Positions 20,540 to 32,489 of a stretch of DNA of 64,000 nt are shown one piece after another. A program made the position numbers and the translations under genes. The notes beneath the pieces were generated by a model that made no database searches, had not been told where the DNA came from, and saw only the letters and a program-made list of their open reading frames with translations. This stretch comes from Piezodorus guildinii (Eukaryota > Arthropoda > Insecta > Hemiptera > Pentatomidae), in the NCBI GenBank assembly GCA_023052935.1, contig CM041292.1, forward strand, positions 173,910,900 through 173,974,899. The letters run 5' to 3'. The first letter of the stretch is position 1. Each line of letters opens with the position of its first letter.

Positions 20540-21110
20540 ATTGTCCATCAGTTTTCGAAATTGGTATGTGGTAGGGTGATGCTTTGGCATGATATCTCTT
20601 CAATTCCGGCCTTGAAAAAACTATAAAGGTCCTGGGAAGGAATCAAAACTAATAAAGCTACAGAAGTGAATGGAGAGTGACGAAAGACCCGTAAACTTAA
20701 TTTATAAGACATTAATAATAATTACTAATTTTAGATTATTTGATGAAAAATATTTCAAATCATGCTAATTTGAAATTTATTTAAAGTAAGCGAGTAAATG
20801 AAATTTGTTTGGTGCTTGAATTATATTTTTTATGTAAACGTCATTAGGATTACAAGTTCAAGAAAAAACAGCCTGGTTTGCAGATATTGTTCTCTGGGTC
20901 ATGAAACCGGCTATGGCGGTATATTATAGTATTATATTTACAAAAATAGCAAATACACACATACCCAAACATGGCTCCATAAAATATTTATGCCACAATT
21001 CTTTTAAAAATATTCGCCGCCCTGGTTTAATGGCATTAATGATCCCATTACATCATCAAGGAACTTTGCAAGAGTCATCACATCAGGAATTTTATGTACA
21101 TAAAGAGCAA
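20540..21110. other. spacer with one unrecognised short frame
   Basis: A 100-codon frame begins at 20901 and enters the family A copy at about 21110, so it is not a stand-alone gene. No motif is recognised. Confidence 0.35.
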
Positions 21111-21511
21111 ATATACCGACAGTTGATTAAGCTCTGTCGGACTATTTCAATCAGTATGAAACTTACATATGATTCAATCCTATTAAAATTTACATCCATA
21201 TAGCGAGTTTTTGAGAAAATCGTAAAAATGTGCAAAATGCTTGGTATTAAGTGGCTCTTCTGGTTCGCCGATTTTGGTGAAAAAGTTGCTGTATTATCTC
21301 GGACGTTTAGTTGTCTTACATATGCAGTTTCTGTTTCTCACGACTTTTCGTTTTTATGTTAGACTTACTACACACCGAGACATTTTTGCGTGACTTGGTC
21401 ATTTGTTCACAGGGTTCATATTTCCAATGAAAACTTGAATTAGGATATTATCAAGATCACAATAATTTCCTTTACAATATATTTCATACATAGGTAAGTG
21501 AAAGTAAAAAC
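21110..21511 (+). mobile_element. repeat family A, copy 5
   Basis: GCTCTGTCGGACTATTTCAA, AAGTGGCTCTTCTGGTTCGC and a C-rich acac box are in order, and it ends at AGGTAAGTGAAAGTAAAAAC. It lacks the left half. The 8-bp box GGACCCTA is deleted or decayed. Confidence 0.6.
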
Positions 21512-21839
21512 AGCTAAACACACTCGTCTAATCATTAAAAAAAAAACTGTGCAAGTCGCACAAAATAATTTTTGTTTCAAACCATTTCTTGACTGTGGAT
21601 TTATGAGATTTTATTAGGATTAAAATGCGTTAAGAATTAACTAATGATCAAAAAAGTACAAAAGTTCGATAATACTTAATGATGAGTGTCCAAGGAATGG
21701 ATTCTGTTATTAAAAATGGAATGTTCGCAACTTAATTATTTCTGTTAAAGGGTAAAAGACTCCGGGGGCAGAACCTTTTTTTATTCGGACTCCAATACAA
21801 CCACAATTAAACCGAAAAACCAATCCAACAGGATTCGCA

Positions 21840-24000
21840 GCTAATAATTCCAGTGGGTTGGCTGGAGTGGGGCGTGTGGGCGGCTGGAGGGGGCGGTCAA
21901 CGCTCAGTGTTCCCCCGACCTCTAACCATGACGTACCTCTCCGCCTGCCTAGCTGCGCTTCTCGTACTTGTATCAGGTACATATACCAATCCCTAGGCTC
22001 TCTACATCTTACAAACCACATGGGAAATGTAACGTTAAAAAAAACAAAAAAAGATAATAATTTTATTTTTTATTTATTTTTTAAATTATAACATCTACAC
22101 ACTAAAATGTGTTAAATGAATATTATAACAACCTACCAATTTATATAGATTTCATAACGAATAAAAAGCAAATACTAAAATCGCATAATCCAAATGAAAA
22201 ATCAAGAAACATGCATAAAACATTTACATCAACGAAAATATATTGATCTTCCATTTTACAAATTCATCTTCTACATGTCAATAATTCAAGCGTTTAAGTC
22301 ATTTTAAAACATATACCTATTATTATCACAGCTGAAACGCATGATTTTGTAATCAAAAGAAACGAAAATTTTTAATATTATATTTATGTTCTAGCTACTA
22401 CGAATGACATTTTTTTTGTTTGTTTTTTCATGAAACAAATTATACACCGAGTAGCAAAAAATTGAACCCTGCAATGTAGCCATTTTGAATTTAATACTGA
22501 TGTTAAATAAGTCGAAGCGAAATTCGACTTCCTTCAAGACTACCATACAAGATATTGGACAGATAATCAGGCAATTGATATTAAAATATAACTATTTCTT
22601 TTACGGTATATACGAATTTATACACACTAACACTAGATGCGCTTCTCGTACTTGTATCAGGTGCATATAACAATTCATAGGGTCTGTTATATCCTACTAA
22701 GCAGATGTAAAATGTAATCACAAACATTAATAAATGAATAAATAAATATATAAGGATTTCTTTATTTTATTTCAATATTATGATGCCTTGAAAGACACAT
22801 TCAACATGTGGTAAAATGACTATTATAAAATCTTATAAATATAATATATCTTAATAGTATCTTGTAGATTTCGAAACGAATAAAGAAACAAACAATAAAA
22901 TCTCATATTAAAAATAAAGACTAATGTATAATAAAAAAAAACATGCATAAAAAACGGTTCGTCAATTTTACATATCATTTTCATATCGCAATTATTATTA
23001 GTCTCATTCGGATATGTATTGATCCTCCTTTTTAAAAATTCAAAATGAAATTCTTCAATTAATTTGTATATATGTGATTCAAGCGTATAACAAAAATATC
23101 TTATTGTAAATGTCAGACTAAAATGATATTGTTGAATTACATCCCTCAATATCAACCAATCAGATTTCCCTATGAGTTGTCATATTGATGGGAGACGAAT
23201 GTAAAAGCGACATGACAGAAAGCGCAGGGGAATTGCGCGGCTAGCTGAAATTTCACCTTGTCATACCTTTATGTGATATTTAAGTTTTATGATACTTAAA
23301 ATATACTCAATTTATTTTAATTGAAGTATAAAGTAATTTAATCTTTGAAATATGTTCGAGTTCCTGATTATTAAGACTATCCATATACCTGTATTATACA
23401 CAGACACATATATATAATTATATATAAATATGTATTACATATTTAGCTCTATCCAATACATTAAAGAAATTCTGTAATAAATCGGAAGATTATACTTAAT
23501 TAATTCATTTACTGTGGCAGCTAGATAAGAAAATAGGACACTGCTGTTTCATATGCAGAATACTGTTATGGTTCAATTTTTTGATGAAATTTAAGTTTCA
23601 CTGGACTTCGTCGGAGATGAAGTAGCATTTTGATTATTCGTTTTTGGGATTCAGTAATTTCTAGATACTTTTTCAGCAACGGGGACTTTAATGTCTTTGA
23701 AAAACAGATTTAAAAAGCTTCTAACTGTTACCACAACTCAAACATATAATTTGTAATTAAGAGTTAAGGTTATATTTTAAATTTTTGATATTATATTAGG
23801 GTTCCAACAACTACTGATGGCAACGTTTTGTTGAATTAAATAAATTATACACCGATCAGTGAAAAGTCAAACTCTGCAATGTAGCCATTTTGGATTTAAT
23901 AATGGCGTTAAATGAAATAATTACCAAGCGAAATTCTAGCTCCTTTATGGCACCAATACAAGACAATGGAAAAATTATTAGTCAATTTAAATGTACTAAT
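21840..24000 (+). repeat. diverged direct duplication with GC-rich head
   Basis: TGCGCTTCTCGTACTTGTAT plus CAGGTACATATA (21953-21984) recurs at 22638-22670. The blocks behind them share AACGAATAAA...AAACATGCATAAAA. GCAATGTAGCCATTTTGAAT (22473) recurs at 23877. Two related segments therefore lie head to tail, the second longer by about 700 bases. The first is headed by a GC-rich island at 21845-21960 unlike anything else nearby. The element type is unknown. Confidence 0.5.
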
Positions 24001-24293
24001 TTTTTTTTTTATTCCAACGAGAAAGCATGAAGCTAGAAATTTATAATTACATATAAATTGTATATTTTTTTATTTTGATGTTGGAATTTATTGAAACATA
24101 GGTTAATTGAAATTTATGCCGGCTAAAGTCTCATTAGGGTGGATTAATTACGTTCAACATCTGAGATTTCCTGATAAAAACTATTGAATATAACATTTTA
24201 ATGTCGTGGAACTGAAATATTTTGAGGAATCATAATTTATTTTATTTTAAGGCTGCTGTACCATGAGCAGTTAAATGGTTAGAAAAGGTATTA

Positions 24294-24348
<55 letters not shown>

Positions 24349-25130
24349 ATATGATTTTTTATATATGATTAATTTGTCAAAAGGAAAAAAATGTGATCAA
24401 TAACGTACGATTCAGGACTCCAAAATCTTGAAATGCCAAAAATGGATCGTTGTTTCAGTTTCACTTTTAAAAATAAAATAAATTTAACATATGTCTATAT
24501 CATGAATTATTAGCTCATTAGACAAACTAAACAAAACTCTTTGTAACTCCAGCATTGGTGAAAAATAAAATTTATTAATTTTTCATCAATCTATATACAC
24601 ATTTTTACTTTACATTACATATAACATATATCAATAAAAAATCCTCAAATATATTACGTGAGTATATTATTATATAAATATATATTAAAATCAAGATTAT
24701 AATAATTTAAAATTTAAAACGACCATACTACATTTACATCAATAATGTTTCATATAATGAAATTCTATGTCTTCATATTTTAACATACCTTCCGTATGTT
24801 ATTACTGGTAATAAAAAAAAAATCTTTGTTGACCCCTTTACATAGTTTCGCTTAAATATAAATATAATATACCTGCATGCCAAATGATTGTGTTTACATT
24901 TTTATCATTTTTGTTTTAAATTTAATAAAAAGAATGACAAAATTTCTATAGTTAGCATATTATTTTTTTTTTTGGGGGGGGAGGGAGAGGGAGGGAGTGA
25001 GGAAGATATTGCTACTAGAAACTAGTATAATATACATTTTTAGAAGTTTTTTAATAATTTCTCTGAAATGATTTTTAAAATAGTTTGATAAATAAACATT
25101 TTAAACAAAAATTCTTTAATTAAATACAGA
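24000..25130. other. AT-rich spacer with a (TA)n run at 24302-24346
   Basis: Besides the TA microsatellite and a short G-rich run near 24975-25000, no coding or repeat signal is seen. Confidence 0.5.
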
Positions 25131-25253
25131 TTAGTTAGATCGGAAAGAGGTTTTCCGAAAAAAAAAAAAAAAGTGTAGGCAGGAAAAATAATAAGACATT
25201 TAGTCCTAAAGTGGGAGCAATGCTACGGAACGTATTAATATAGCGGGCTCGAG

Positions 25254-25285
25254 TATAAAAGGGCTGAAGGAAGTTATTTTCAGCA
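25254..25285 (+). promoter_or_regulatory. possible TATA plus initiator core promoter
   Basis: GAGTATAAAAGGGC has a consensus TATA box at 25254-25260. TTTTCAGCAG follows with an A about 28 bases downstream, where an arthropod TCAG-type initiator would sit. No convincing transcript body follows on the plus strand, and the minus strand here is an open frame. It may be chance. Confidence 0.2.
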
Positions 25286-25289
25286 GAGG

Positions 25290-25552
25290 CTAGAAAAATA
25301 ATATATATTTGTATTATATTTATAATTAAAAGAAACTCAACAAGGGACATCTCCGGGTAGAGATTTAGGATATACTGATACTACTAGTGGATACTCGTAT
25401 ATTGTTTAGAAATCTAGTCGTTAACTCATAAGTTATTTTTTCATTGACTAACAGCCCAGTAAGACTTCTGTCCACAACCCATATGCTTTAGCATATTACA
25501 CATAATAATGTATATTTATAAATAGGAACTTTTTTTTCTTTTTTGCCATATC
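25290..25552. other. AT-rich spacer
   Basis: Apart from the minus-strand frame noted under rejected items, I see nothing in this stretch. Confidence 0.4.
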
Positions 25553-25735
25553 AATATTTTTTTAAATATTAATTTATTTATTCGGATATATTACAATTTA
25601 TCTCAATGGACAGTAATAATATTGCTACAAGTTCACATTCATACAATATTTACAGTATAGACAAAAGGAAAGTCGAATTACACAAAATAAAATTAAAATA
25701 AATAAAGGTTTATAATAACAAAATTTATAAATTTA
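25553..25735 (-). mobile_element. Jockey-like LINE 3' UTR remnant
   Basis: TTAATTTATTTATTCGGATA followed by TCTCAATGGACAGTAATAAT and AAAGGAAAGTCGAATTACAC matches the same string at 47998-48150, which lies behind LINE coding sequence, and at 52195-52345. It is the last 180 bases of the element without coding sequence. Confidence 0.75.
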
Positions 25736-25739
25736 ATAA

Positions 25740-26980
25740 ATACTAGTTTGTTATTTTTTATCATTTAAAAAAATTATTGTGTTTCTGTATTTTTATTTTT
25801 GGCCTCGATCAAAAACACTTGAATTAGTTATGCGTAGAAAATTATATAAACCACAATTATGCATGGAAATTTTGCTACGAAAAATACACTTTTCTATATT
25901 TTATTTATAAATTAATAATATTTGAATTGACTGAGCGAACGCTGTTCATTAAAAGAGATTTACCTTTTCTTAAAAAAAAAAAATACCTTACAGAAATCAT
26001 AACCATGAAAAATCTTAAAAAGAAATAAAAAAAAAGCGCCAAAAACAATCGAAGTCGGAAATATAATCTTAAAATATTAAAAAAAAGAGTAAAAAAGAAT
26101 TTTTATGAGACCATCATCTTAAAAGGAATATTACATTTCAAACAAGTGTCATAATAAAACGGATCATAGCAAATGAAGATACTATAAAGGTTGCCATAAA
26201 TCTTTATTCACCTTTTAAATAGGGTCTATATAATTTACTGCTCAACCCTATAACAACATTTTACTTCTCTTTTAACAAAGTATATTTTCAGCACGAAGCC
26301 CAGGTGCAAGAAACGGGACGTTTGTCTAGTCAAAGGATTATATTTTTCAAACAAATGCAGATTACATCTTCTACTACTGTAATTAATTTGATGTAGGGAC
26401 ATTGCAACATTGGCATAAAACCACCTTGTAATTAAGTTATATTTTTATTATAACTACAGTCAAAATCGGATCAAATGTTTCTTCTTTTTGTTTTTTAAGA
26501 ATTTTATTTTCATAAGATTTTTACAAGTGGCCACAAGCATTGAAGGTTTTCATTTTTATATATGATTTTTTACGTGTGAATATAAAGTTTTTGAATGTTT
26601 ATTATTCATAAAAAAAAAAAAAATTGTATTGAACAAGATATCGCGATAACAATTCATGAAACAACATAATAAATTAGAACTGTTATATTGACCTATAACA
26701 ATTTACAAAAACTTTTCTACACACAGTATTGTTAATGCCCCCATTATCATAAAGATCCTTCTGTCCACATATGAAGAATTGAAATAAATCCTAAAAATCA
26801 TATTTGATCATCGCAGAAAATCCATTACTAAAATATAACCATATATAATTATTTTGCGTAAAACAGTATCCTAGTACTGAAAATTATAGAGGGGAAACCA
26901 GAATGTTTCTTATCTAGTTATAAATCCGTTATTTTGAAAAATGGACGAATAATTTTTCAGCTTTAATAATTTCTAAAATC
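25740..26980. other. AT-rich spacer
   Basis: No motif, tRNA box or shared repeat was recognised over this 1.2 kb. Confidence 0.45.
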
Positions 26981-26984
26981 TAGG

Positions 26985-27258
26985 AGACAGGACAGGGACC
27001 TCTCAACGCTAACACACATAAAAGGGAAACGATGTGGTTTGGCCATATACAAAGAATGCCAATAAAAAAAGGCGAAAATGGGAGGGAAGCCAAATTTGAG
27101 GGAAGACGACCGAGATATCAATGGGAGGATTTGATGGAGCTGGCTAGGAAGAGAGGGCTCTCTCTGAGTGAAATTAAGAGACCGGCAACAAATAGAGAGG
27201 AGTTCAGGGTATGGACCTAGGCTGGAAGGACAAAGAAGAAGAAGAAGAATTTCGAAAT
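26985..27258 (+). pseudogene. RTE-like LINE 3' end with (AAG)n tail
   Basis: The open stretch gives MWFGHIQRMPIKKGENGREA, then GRRPRYQWEDLMELARKRGL and REEFRVWT before a stop near 27220. This is the typical LINE tail 'WFGHV.RMP...GRP...W.D'. It ends in an AAGAAGAAGAAG tail at 27232-27248, as RTE-like elements often do. It is 5'-truncated. Confidence 0.8.
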
Positions 27259-27439
27259 TTTAAAGCTTTCGCAACAGAATTACGTTTTGTTTGAATATCT
27301 GGTTCTCAATTTTAATTTATTCTGGTTTGGAAATTCTAATAATCGTTACAGAGAAGCTAATGGTTCCCATTTTTACTTTCACTTAAATATGTATATGATA
27401 GCCGTATGTGATCACTTAAATATGTATATATATATTTTT

Positions 27440-27722
27440 TTTTTCCGCTGGCGCGACAGGTCGTGTAGGCCGCGTGGTGTAATCTTCTGGGAGAATACAT
27501 CACGTTCCTCGGTGAAATTTTATTGGGTAGGGTTATCACTTCCTACGCCTATTTTTCTGAGTGGCCAGAAGTTGGCCGTCGGCTATCACATACCCGGATG
27601 AGAGGATGTGAGTGATTCCCCATTTAATTATATGCTTGAAAAAATCCCGCCGGAGCTGGGATTCCAACTCACAACCTTTGGCGTGACAGACTAAACTAGC
27701 CCCTCAGCCACGGGCACCCCTA
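27440..27722 (-). mobile_element. tRNA-derived SINE, family 2, copy 2 (minus)
   Basis: The minus strand starts GGGGTGCCCGTGGCTGAGGG with a good A box (TGGCTGAGGGG) and a B-like box (GAGTTGGAATCCC). The body follows the order seen at 19375-19650, including CACATACCCGG and TATGCTTGAAAAA (plus-strand view). It ends in a T-run at 27429-27442 that is the A-tail of the SINE. The insertion abuts a family A copy at 27725. Confidence 0.75.
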
Positions 27723-27724
27723 TG

Positions 27725-28260
27725 AAATACATAGTAGGTGAAAGTATTGCGATAATGAAAATATTGTAATTCCAGTTTGAACGTTTTTAACGGAAATAAA
27801 TATTTTAGGCATATGCCTCAATATTTATTATACCATTATTTATATGTCTTTAATATCATGTAGGTTTCATTCTGATAGAAATAGACTTACAGGGCTCAAA
27901 TGCCGATATTTAAAATTTTCATCCTGTGAAGTACGTTTAATTTTGTAGGAAAAAGGAGAAAAGAGGAAGAATATTTTATTATGTATTTTTTTAAATATAA
28001 GAACAATCATTAATATACTGTTGGAAAGCTGATTTTATGATGAAGCTTTTAGAAAAAAATGTTAACTTCTATACAACATTGTTTAAGGTAATGGACATGA
28101 AAAGTGGATAAAACTTTATGATTATTGTATAAAATAATAAAATAGATAATGTATTGTAATTTAATTTTAACCTTATTTCATCTCTAACTTTATTTAAATT
28201 TCTTAAATTATTTTAACAACGGAGGTAAGAAAAAGCCGTGGGTGCGCGCACCAAATTTTT
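27725..28260 (-). mobile_element. repeat family A, copy 6
   Basis: It starts GTAGGTGAAAGTATTGCGAT, has CATGTAGGTTTCATTCTGAT and CTGTTGGAAAGCTGA, and ends ACAACGGAGGTAAGAAAAAG with CCGTGGGTGCGCGCACC. The middle with the GGACCCTAAAAC and TGGCTCTTCTGG boxes is deleted. Confidence 0.65.
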
Positions 28261-28369
28261 ATAAACGAATTTCCATGTTCAAAAAAACCTGTATCTTTAC
28301 AATCAATGAAGGTTTCTGATTTGATACTATTTCTTAGCCAAATGGTCGTTTTTTATGGTTAAGCTGGGA

Positions 28370-28568
28370 CTAGGTTCAGAGAACAGGGTTTCCTAAATTT
28401 TCGGGTCCCCACGTCTAAAAGAGGGTTAGCTCTGTAAGAGTTTCTCTATTTCCAGGGTTTCCCTATGGTCGAGGTAACAGAATAAATATTGTATTCTGTC
28501 AACGGCTGATTCGAACCCGGGGTCCAGTGTATATTAGTCTAATGCTCTATTCATTTTTTTTTTTTTTA
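28370..28568 (-). mobile_element. tRNA-derived SINE, family 3, copy 1 (minus)
   Basis: On the minus strand GAATAGAGCATTAGACTAAT resembles a tRNA D-arm (A box), followed by CCGGGTTCGAATCAGCC, a good B box. The body GTTGACAGAATACAATATTT matches the copy at 58850-58945. It is preceded by a long A-run. Confidence 0.6.
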
Positions 28569-28569
28569 A

Positions 28570-29865
28570 TTTTAAGAAATTAATAAATAAAAAACTAATT
28601 ATTTGAGGAACAATTTTCAATAGATCTACAATATTTTATCTAGCCATCCTTTGAACCGTGCGGAAAATACCTACGTTCAAACAACTCTGGATAGTAAAGA
28701 AAAATATTCAAAAGAAAAATGAAGCTGGGCTTCCTTTCGAGGCTTGAAGTGCTCTTAGTGTTCTTATCATGTTATATCTCTAACAAGATCCTTATTAAGT
28801 TTAATCGTGATAAAGTTTATTATTTTTTAATCAATAAAAATTATGGTTATAATGAAGTATTAATAAACTGTTTCCAAGTATAATTATCTACGAATAACAG
28901 CAACTCTTACACTGACAATAATATTTTAAAATATTTTCTCTAAAAATATAATGAAAACTAAATCGTTCAGACCATTATAACTTTTATGATTTTTACCTTC
29001 GGGTGAATACGTCGTCGTCAAAAGTTAATATGGAATGTGATTTTAACATTGTGCTTATAAAATATAAATAAAAGATAAAAATCATTGACGGTATTTGAGG
29101 AGCTTACATTCAAGAGTTTATTTATTTTTTTGAAAATATATAGTAATTAAAATTAACAAAATAACGTTTTGAATATAAGCTCCTCAAAATATCTTAAGTG
29201 ATTATAAATATAGATGATCGTGAAAATTCTGTAGTTCAACATTTATTATATCTTTTTTTTTTCCCCCGTAAACAGACGTCTCAAAGTCTCATGAATCCAT
29301 GCGACCATGTTTCGAATAATTTGTATACGGTAAGTATAGCGCACAACGGAATCTTTTTTATGTGCAATAAACATTATAACAACTTTTTCATCAAAATACA
29401 AAAGTACCACATTAAACAATCAATTTTACTAATGTTATGCTAATAAAAGGTGTCTGGAATAATTCTCTAATGGCATTATTTTAATTTTTTACTAATTGGT
29501 CTTCAATATAAGTTAATATATACGAAAAGGCTTAAGTGCAGGTTTAATAACTTTGTTTATTTGATATAATTTACTATTTCACACTCATAATAGTAGAGTA
29601 ACTATAAATTATGAATGAATTGGATGATAAACTAAAGGAGAAATAAGAGAAAGAATTTCTTTCAACATGTATGGAAAATATACTTATGATAATTAAGCAA
29701 TATAATATATTAATGGATAGTGTAGATTTTTTGAAAATCTAATATGTAAGAAATCTCAGAAGGGAAAGCAGTTTTTTGAATAAAGGTTTAAATAAATTTT
29801 ATTTTTCTATTTTTTCAGAACTTTCAATGCAAAAACATTACACGCATATAATTTTCTCTCTATTA
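28570..29865. other. AT-rich spacer
   Basis: I see no coding motif or shared repeat. An 81-codon frame at 29198-29443 is unrecognised. Confidence 0.4.
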
Positions 29866-31500
29866 CCTTTGCTGCTTGATGAAAACTTATTTAAATTCTG
29901 TAATTTACCCATTCTCTTGACAGTCCATACAGCTGACATCCCAACCAATCCTAACACTTTCCTTTCCATGTCTGATGATGACACTTGTGTGTTATCAGTC
30001 ATTAACGATTCTACTATTGCCTCCCAAACCCTACAATCCCACATCAGAGACCTCCAACATTTGGTGTCAGAATTGGAGAATGGAAACAAATTCAGACAAA
30101 TGACTTTTTCCCTCCGTCGTAAACCAATGTCATCCTGTCCTACAGCATCCTTTAATAATATTCCACTTGTCCCGGTCGAAAAGATCCGCTATCTAGGTCT
30201 CCAGCTTGACGAACGTCTCACATGGAATCCGCACACTAGACAGAAACGACTAAGAAAGACTAATCCTTAAACGACTATATCCTATCCTAGAGACTTATCA
30301 CATAATCCCAGACCACCAGTTTGAATTTCGCTCATCCCACTCCACCATCCAACAATGACATCGTGTGGTAGATGTTGTCTCATCAGCACCAGAGCGCGGA
30401 TTGTACTGCATTGGAGCCTTTCTCGACGTAGAACAGGCCTTTGACCGAGTCTGGCACCTAGGACTGCTTTACAAACTCCATAAATTCCTCTCCCCTACAT
30501 ACTACCTCATCATCCAGTCCTGGCTCTCTGGAAGATCCTTCAAAATAAACCACAGTAGTTCCTATTCATCCCTATTTACTCAGTCTGCTGGCTTTCCTCA
30601 AGGCAGTATCCTAGGACCCCTTCTTTACACAGTCTATACAGCTGATATCCCAACCCATCCTAACACCTTCCTTTCTACCTATGCTGATGACACTTGTGTC
30701 TTATCAGTCAATAATGATCCTACTATTGCCTCTCAAACTCTTCAATCCCACCTCAGAGACCTTGAGGTATGGTGTCAGAATTGGAGAATCAAAATCAATT
30801 CCAACAAATCCCACCAAATTACCTTTACCCTTCGTCGTAAACCTACGACATCTTGCCCTACAGTGTCCTTTAATAATATTCCGCTAGTCCCGGTTGAACA
30901 GATTCGCTATCTAGGACTCCTACTTGATAAATGACTAACTTGGAATCCGCACACAAGACTGAAACGACAAGAAACTGCCCAAAGCTTTTGCTTACCTCAA
31001 CACTTACTTGACAAATGCTCCAACCTCCTACTTAACTACAAAAGGCTCATCTATATTACCATCATAAGGCCTATATGGACTTACGGAGTTGAGATTTGGG
31101 GCTCGACTAAACCATCAAATTCTTCCCGTATCCAATTCTCAAAATCCTTCGTAAAATCCTCAACACTCCCTACTTTATCACAAATAAACTCATCCATAAA
31201 GACCTAAATGTTCCATTTGTTGCTGATCTGGCCCGAACCAGATATCACTCCTTCCATGAAAAACTCCACTCTCGATCTAACCCACTAGTTTCAATCCTTG
31301 CTTTCTCTTCGATTCCTGACAATCCTCCGAGGCATCTGAAAAGAAGATGGTCTCGAGACCTTCTAGTTTAGAATAGTTACAGGAATGCTACCATAATGTA
31401 GTTCTTCTACAAGTCTTTTTCATGTAATTTTTCTTTTATCATATTTACTTGTATTTTTTAGTACAGTAATAACAGTAATAAATTATGTTTAAAAAAAAAT
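29866..31500 (+). pseudogene. Jockey-like LINE with internal duplication
   Basis: The main copy runs from LILKRLYPILETYHIIPDHQ near 30250 through FLDVEQAFDRVWHLGLLYKL, AGFPQGSILGPLLYTVYTAD and the catalytic YADDTCVLS to IRYLGLLLDK and a stop at 30932. It continues out of frame to HLKRRWSRDLL and an A-rich tail at 31490. Before it, 29926-30255 repeats the region 30629-30958 (VHTADIPTNPNTFLS to LDERLTWNPHTRQKR) with DDDT instead of ADDT. It is dead through stops and shifts. Confidence 0.85.
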
Positions 31501-32035
31501 TCTGTAATTAAAACAAACAATTAGGTGAATGTGTCAAGGTAAGTAAAAGTTTTATGATATATGTTACAGATTTCTTGATTTCATAGACATTTGCCTTTTT
31601 TAAAGTAAAACTCTCATTTGATGGTACCCGTTCTATATTTTTTATTGCCAGTGTTATAGTACTTATAACTAAGTGAGACCTGTTCTACCAAACTTGGCCT
31701 TCACTTGAACAAAGCAGACAAAGTTTGGAGCAAGAGGTAAGTTAGTATCGTAGGAGGGATTCAAAGCAGTGACCTTTCTCATAAGAAACCAATTCTCTGA
31801 ACACCAGAGTACTTCCCTACCGATAACAACCGAATATGCTTATTATTAATTATTACACACTAAATAACGTTATTACTGATTTACTCTGAGGACGCTTTAG
31901 CATTTCTTGAGCGTTTATTTTAATTATCATGTAATCTGATAAATATAATATGTTACGAGTAAAAGTTTCATATTCGTGTTGACAGTTTCTTGTAAAAATG
32001 CGTTGATAATTATTAAGAAGAAAGAAACTACTGTC
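31500..32035. other. spacer, nothing recognised
   Basis: No coding motif was recognised. Confidence 0.4.
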
Positions 32036-32038
32036 TTT

Positions 32039-32332
32039 GGGGGTCACCCATAGCGTAGTTGCTAGCATAACAGCTTTCTATGCCAAAGGTCGTGGGTTCA
32101 AACCTGCGGGTGGCCCTAGGATTTTTTAATGGGAGAAAAAAATCGTTAGTTATGCCGTCCTTCGGAGGGGACGTTAAAAGGTGGTCCCGAGCCTGTACGA
32201 TGTCAGGTACTCGTTAAAGATCCCTATCCTAATAAAACCTGGATAGACAAAATTTAGGACTCCCACTTTAGCATCGTCCGATTAGCCATAGTAGCATAAA
32301 GTGACGTTAAATAAATAAACAAATAAACAAAC
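32039..32332 (+). mobile_element. tRNA-derived SINE, family 1, best copy
   Basis: The head GGGTCACCCATAGCGTAGTT holds an A box (TAGCGTAGTTG) and GTGGGTTCAAACCTG holds a B box, at tRNA-like spacing. A unique body of about 200 bases follows, then an AAATAAATAAACAAATAAAC tail. RNA polymerase III transcription from the internal boxes and LINE-driven copying are the usual mode. Copies in this window: 17985, 55587, a head at 50092 and a tail-only insertion at 20498. Confidence 0.9.
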
Positions 32333-32408
32333 TCATTAACTTGGATGCAAAAAAAGAGAGACACAGGTTTTATTGGATCTCACAAATAAGAAAATTAACA
32401 GCAGATAA

Positions 32409-32440
32409 TCATTTTGAGGAAGACTTTTTCGAAACGCTAA
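32409..32440 (+). other. weak hammerhead-like motif
   Basis: TTTTGAGGAAGACTTTTTCG followed by AAACGCT has a GA-AAGA box and a GAC/TTC-like stem before CGAAACG. It is clearly weaker than the motif at 53098. Confidence 0.2.
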
Positions 32441-32489
32441 AACGGTTTTTTTTTACCTAATAATAAACATTTAATCATCGAAAAATAAA

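Noticed and set aside
20901..21203. 100-codon plus frame
   Set aside because: It runs into a family A repeat and has no motif.
25135..25350. 71-codon minus frame with a hydrophobic leader
   Set aside because: AT-rich DNA gives hydrophobic frames easily, and the C-terminal part is a poly-Phe artefact of an A-run. Not listed as a gene.
32039..32120. Genuine tRNA gene
   Set aside because: A and B boxes are present, but the acceptor stem is imperfect, and the unit continues into a repeated body and tail with TSDs in a sister copy. It is a SINE head.
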